A stretch of DNA of 5,855 nucleotides from an uncultured Flavobacteriia bacterium (lineage in GTDB: Bacteria > Bacteroidota > Bacteroidia > Flavobacteriales_D > Crocinitomicaceae), in NCBI GenBank assembly GCA_903928365.1, contig CAIYQV010000005.1, positions 1 through 5,855 on the forward strand, in the 5' to 3' direction. The notes under the pieces are model-generated. The model was not told the origin of the DNA, ran no database searches, and saw only the letters and a list, made by a program, of their open reading frames with translations. Numbering within the stretch: position 1 is the first letter of the stretch; every line of letters begins with the position of its first letter. Position numbers and translations under genes: made by a program. Shown in pieces: positions 3,967 through 5,855 of the stretch.

Positions 3967-5855
3967 ATGAGTACGATGAATGCTAGATTGAACTTTTGCG
4001 TTTTGATGTTTGCCCAATTGTTTATGCTAAATATACATGCACAAACAACTGATACTTACACTGTACCAGGTACTTACACCTGGACAGTACCGCCTTGTGT
4101 TACGTCCATAACTGTTCAGGTATGGGCCGGTGGAGGTGGCGGTGGAGCTTGTTGGTCCAGATTTAACAATACATGCAGTCAGCCTGGATGTCAAGGTGCT
4201 GAACTGTGCGTAGCCGGTGGCGGCGGCGGCGGCGGTGGTTTTGTAACCAGAACTTATACTGTTGTTCCAGGTCAGGTATATAACATTACCGTAGGATCAG
4301 GAGGTGCAGGCGGATTGGCTGTCGCAGCAAATAATGGCGCAAGTCCGGGATCAGCAGGTGGGAATAGTATCTTTTCAGGGCCGGCGACAGCGGGTCCGGG
4401 TGCCTTGACTGCTTTTGGAGGCAACGGTGGGGGAGCAGCTAATCGGCTTAATACGGATGCGATCAATAGTATGAATATCCATGAAGGTGCCAATGGTACG
4501 GGTGGTTCTGGAGGCAGTGGTTCAGGTGGTACAACCACTTTTACTGGTGGAAATGGTGCGACAGGATCACACTCTGGCAGTAATCCAGACCGAAGTGGTG
4601 CCGGTGGGGGTGGTGCAGGTACTGCAAATGCAGGTGGAAATGCAACTGGAGTAACTACTGGAGGGACAGGAGGTGCTACCGGTGGCGGAAACGGAGCGAA
4701 TGGTCAAACCATAAATACCTATTTCGGATATCAGTTCAAACCCGGTCTTACGGGATTCGTCATCGGCGGCGGTGGCGGCGGTGGATTGGTCCATAACCGT
4801 ATTCAGAATAGTGGAAACAGTTCAACACAATGTGCTCATAGATATCAGGCGGGAGGTGCTGGTGAAAGAGGTGAAGTTCGTATTATCTATACTGCACCTT
4901 CTGTCACGCCAACATTTGATCAGGTTTCTGATATTTGCTCAGGAGATCCTTTAGGCCCCTTACCTGCAACCTCTCTGAATGGAATTAGTGGAACATGGTC
5001 TCCTGCTGTAGATAACACCTCAACGACGACTTACACCTTTACTCCAGATCCTTCTGAATGTGCCACTACGGCGAGTATGACAATAGCCGTAAACGCGTCT
5101 CCGATTATTTCTGCTGAACCTCAGGATATAGCAATTTGTTCAAATGGTTCAGGTAGTCTTTCCGTTGTGGCTTCTTCCGGGCCGTATCAATGGCAATATT
5201 TTGATGGGACAACTTGGAACAATGTGGCTGACGGTACACCTGCAGGTTTTAGTTATACTGGAGGAACTTCAGCAACCCTTGATGTAACAGGTTCTTCTGC
5301 GCTTTGTGGAGATAATGAATACAGAGTGATCGTGGGTTCTTCTGCTTGTCAGGTTATTACTCCTTCTGCATTTGTGTCGGTGATAAAAGCTACCAGACAA
5401 GCACCAACTGGTCCGCAATGCAGTGGTACATCCTTGAATTTTGATGCTTGTCCAGCAGGAGCAGTATATTCCTGGGATGTAATTCCTCCGTCGGGTACAA
5501 CTGCTTCACCAACAACGGGTTCAGGTCAAACTTTTTCATTTATTCCTCAGAATACGACCGGTGCGAATCAGATCTTTACAGTTAATGCATCCGTGACCTA
5601 TTTGGGTTTAACGTGTACGCAAACATTTACACCAACGATCGTTGCAAATGCAGATGCAGGAGCGGATGGAACGCTTACAATATGTCAGGGAAATACGGTT
5701 ACGGCAGCAGATCTTTTCAACGCACTTTCAGGCACACCTGACGCAGGCGGGACATGGTCACCGGCCTTGGCAGGAGCAGGGACGTATACGTACACCGTGA
5801 CAGCGACAGCACCATGTGCGACAGATGCTACGGCACAGGTTGTCGTGACCGAGAT
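3967..5855 (+). CDS. Large secreted glycine-rich protein with Ig/PKD-like modules, 3' end beyond the window (probable T9SS-exported adhesin)
   Basis: The frame stays open from the ATG at 3967 to the window edge: 629 codons plus two bases. Residues 1-26 are a signal peptide ending NIHAQ. Residues 27-309 form a glycine-rich domain. It opens with a strand-like YTVPGTYTWTVPPCVTSITV and a W-A-G6 tract (55-60), has an eight-Gly tract (84-91) and a seven-Gly tract (267-273), and closes with GERGEVRIIYT. This layout matches the glycine-rich domain family of bacterial and phage surface proteins. Modules follow: 316-376 (ICSGDPLGPLP, GTWSPAVDN, TYTFTP), 377-473 (Ig-like, YQWQYFDG, YRV), 474-561 (PKD-like, YSWDV) and 562-end (LTICQGNTV, GGTWSPALAGAGTYTYTV, VVVTE). 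Such modules are common in Bacteroidota gliding-associated and T9SS substrates, so more modules and a C-terminal sorting domain are expected downstream; neither is visible. The A-rich stretch before 3967 favours this start over the ATG at 3976. A role in adhesion or surface matrix is inference; no catalytic motif is seen. GC content rises in the last 200 bp. Confidence 0.85.
   Translation, partial: MSTMNARLNFCVLMFAQLFMLNIHAQTTDTYTVPGTYTWTVPPCVTSITVQVWAGGGGGGACWSRFNNTCSQPGCQGAELCVAGGGGGGGGFVTRTYTVVPGQVYNITVGSGGAGGLAVAANNGASPGSAGGNSIFSGPATAGPGALTAFGGNGGGAANRLNTDAINSMNIHEGANGTGGSGGSGSGGTTTFTGGNGATGSHSGSNPDRSGAGGGGAGTANAGGNATGVTTGGTGGATGGGNGANGQTINTYFGYQFKPGLTGFVIGGGGGGGLVHNRIQNSGNSSTQCAHRYQAGGAGERGEVRIIYTAPSVTPTFDQVSDICSGDPLGPLPATSLNGISGTWSPAVDNTSTTTYTFTPDPSECATTASMTIAVNASPIISAEPQDIAICSNGSGSLSVVASSGPYQWQYFDGTTWNNVADGTPAGFSYTGGTSATLDVTGSSALCGDNEYRVIVGSSACQVITPSAFVSVIKATRQAPTGPQCSGTSLNFDACPAGAVYSWDVIPPSGTTASPTTGSGQTFSFIPQNTTGANQIFTVNASVTYLGLTCTQTFTPTIVANADAGADGTLTICQGNTVTAADLFNALSGTPDAGGTWSPALAGAGTYTYTVTATAPCATDATAQVVVTE
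4216..4239 (+). repeat. Glycine-codon microsatellite (GGT, five GGC, two GGT)
   Basis: Eight consecutive Gly codons encode residues 84-91 of the glycine-rich secreted protein. Five of them are identical GGC triplets. Slippage here would add or remove whole glycines without breaking the frame, so tract length could vary between strains. Related but less pure Gly-codon runs lie at 4129-4146 and 4765-4785. Confidence 0.75.
5650..5855 (+). other. GC-rich Ig/PKD-like module at the window edge
   Basis: Residues 562-629 of the large secreted protein form one self-contained module, running from ADAGADGTLTICQG to VVVTE. It belongs to a module type that usually occurs in tandem in large Bacteroidota surface proteins. 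By hand count 5701-5855 is about 59% GC, against about 45% for the preceding modules at 5401-5640. Third positions shift toward G and C, for example GCG, ACG and GTG. The module may have been acquired or homogenised separately from its neighbours. The next module should begin right after 5855. Confidence 0.6.

Noticed and set aside
4272..4794. Two minus-strand open frames (4272-4538 and 4567-4794) rich in Pro/Ala or Ser/Thr/Cys
   Set aside because: They are the antisense reading of glycine-rich codons (GGN read as NCC and shifted forms), opposite a continuous secreted-protein frame. The low-complexity composition explains their openness.
4045..4893. Glycine-rich region as collagen-like or as a simple DNA repeat array
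   Set aside because: There is no regular Gly-X-Y periodicity, and the DNA is not a tandem array beyond the short Gly-codon runs.
4772..4954. 60-codon plus-strand open frame
   Set aside because: It overlaps the large secreted-protein gene in another frame and shows no domain or start context of its own.

Overview
The window looks like Bacteroidota DNA, most likely a flavobacterium-like or related marine or freshwater lineage. Four things suggest this. There is a clear C-terminal sorting domain of the type IX secretion system (T9SS). There are two regulators of the Bacteroidota-typical design: signal peptide, periplasmic TPRs, one membrane helix, coiled coil and LuxR-like helix-turn-helix. The Ig/PKD-like modules ending in VVVTE are those found in gliding-associated secreted proteins of this phylum. 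The regulator genes and spacers are also AT-rich, and no start shows a strong Shine-Dalgarno sequence.

Layout: 1-99 shows no recognisable gene. A 22-bp near-perfect inverted repeat at 100-121 stops one base before the start of the first gene. 123-1745 (+) and 1752-3344 (-) are two related but diverged transmembrane TPR/HTH regulators that converge with a 6-bp gap. 3345-3579 is a divergent spacer with a candidate Bacteroidota -7 box and two helically phased 7-bp repeats. 3580-3953 (+) holds a short locus in two reading frames. A 20-residue signal peptide ends at a TGA that overlaps, as ATGA, the start of a 104-residue ORF that is little more than a T9SS sorting domain. 3967-5855 (+) begins 13 bp later and runs off the window. 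It encodes a secreted protein with a signal peptide, a glycine-rich domain of about 280 residues, and at least four Ig/PKD-like modules.

Working model (inference): 3580-5855 is an operon for exported surface proteins that use T9SS, and the large protein is probably an adhesin or surface/matrix component. The two regulators could sense envelope events through their periplasmic TPRs and act directly on DNA. Only adjacency and the divergent promoter spacer suggest that they control the adhesin operon. The points most worth checking are the split signal-peptide/sorting-domain locus, the palindrome abutting the first start codon, and the polyglycine domain with its four-cysteine loop.
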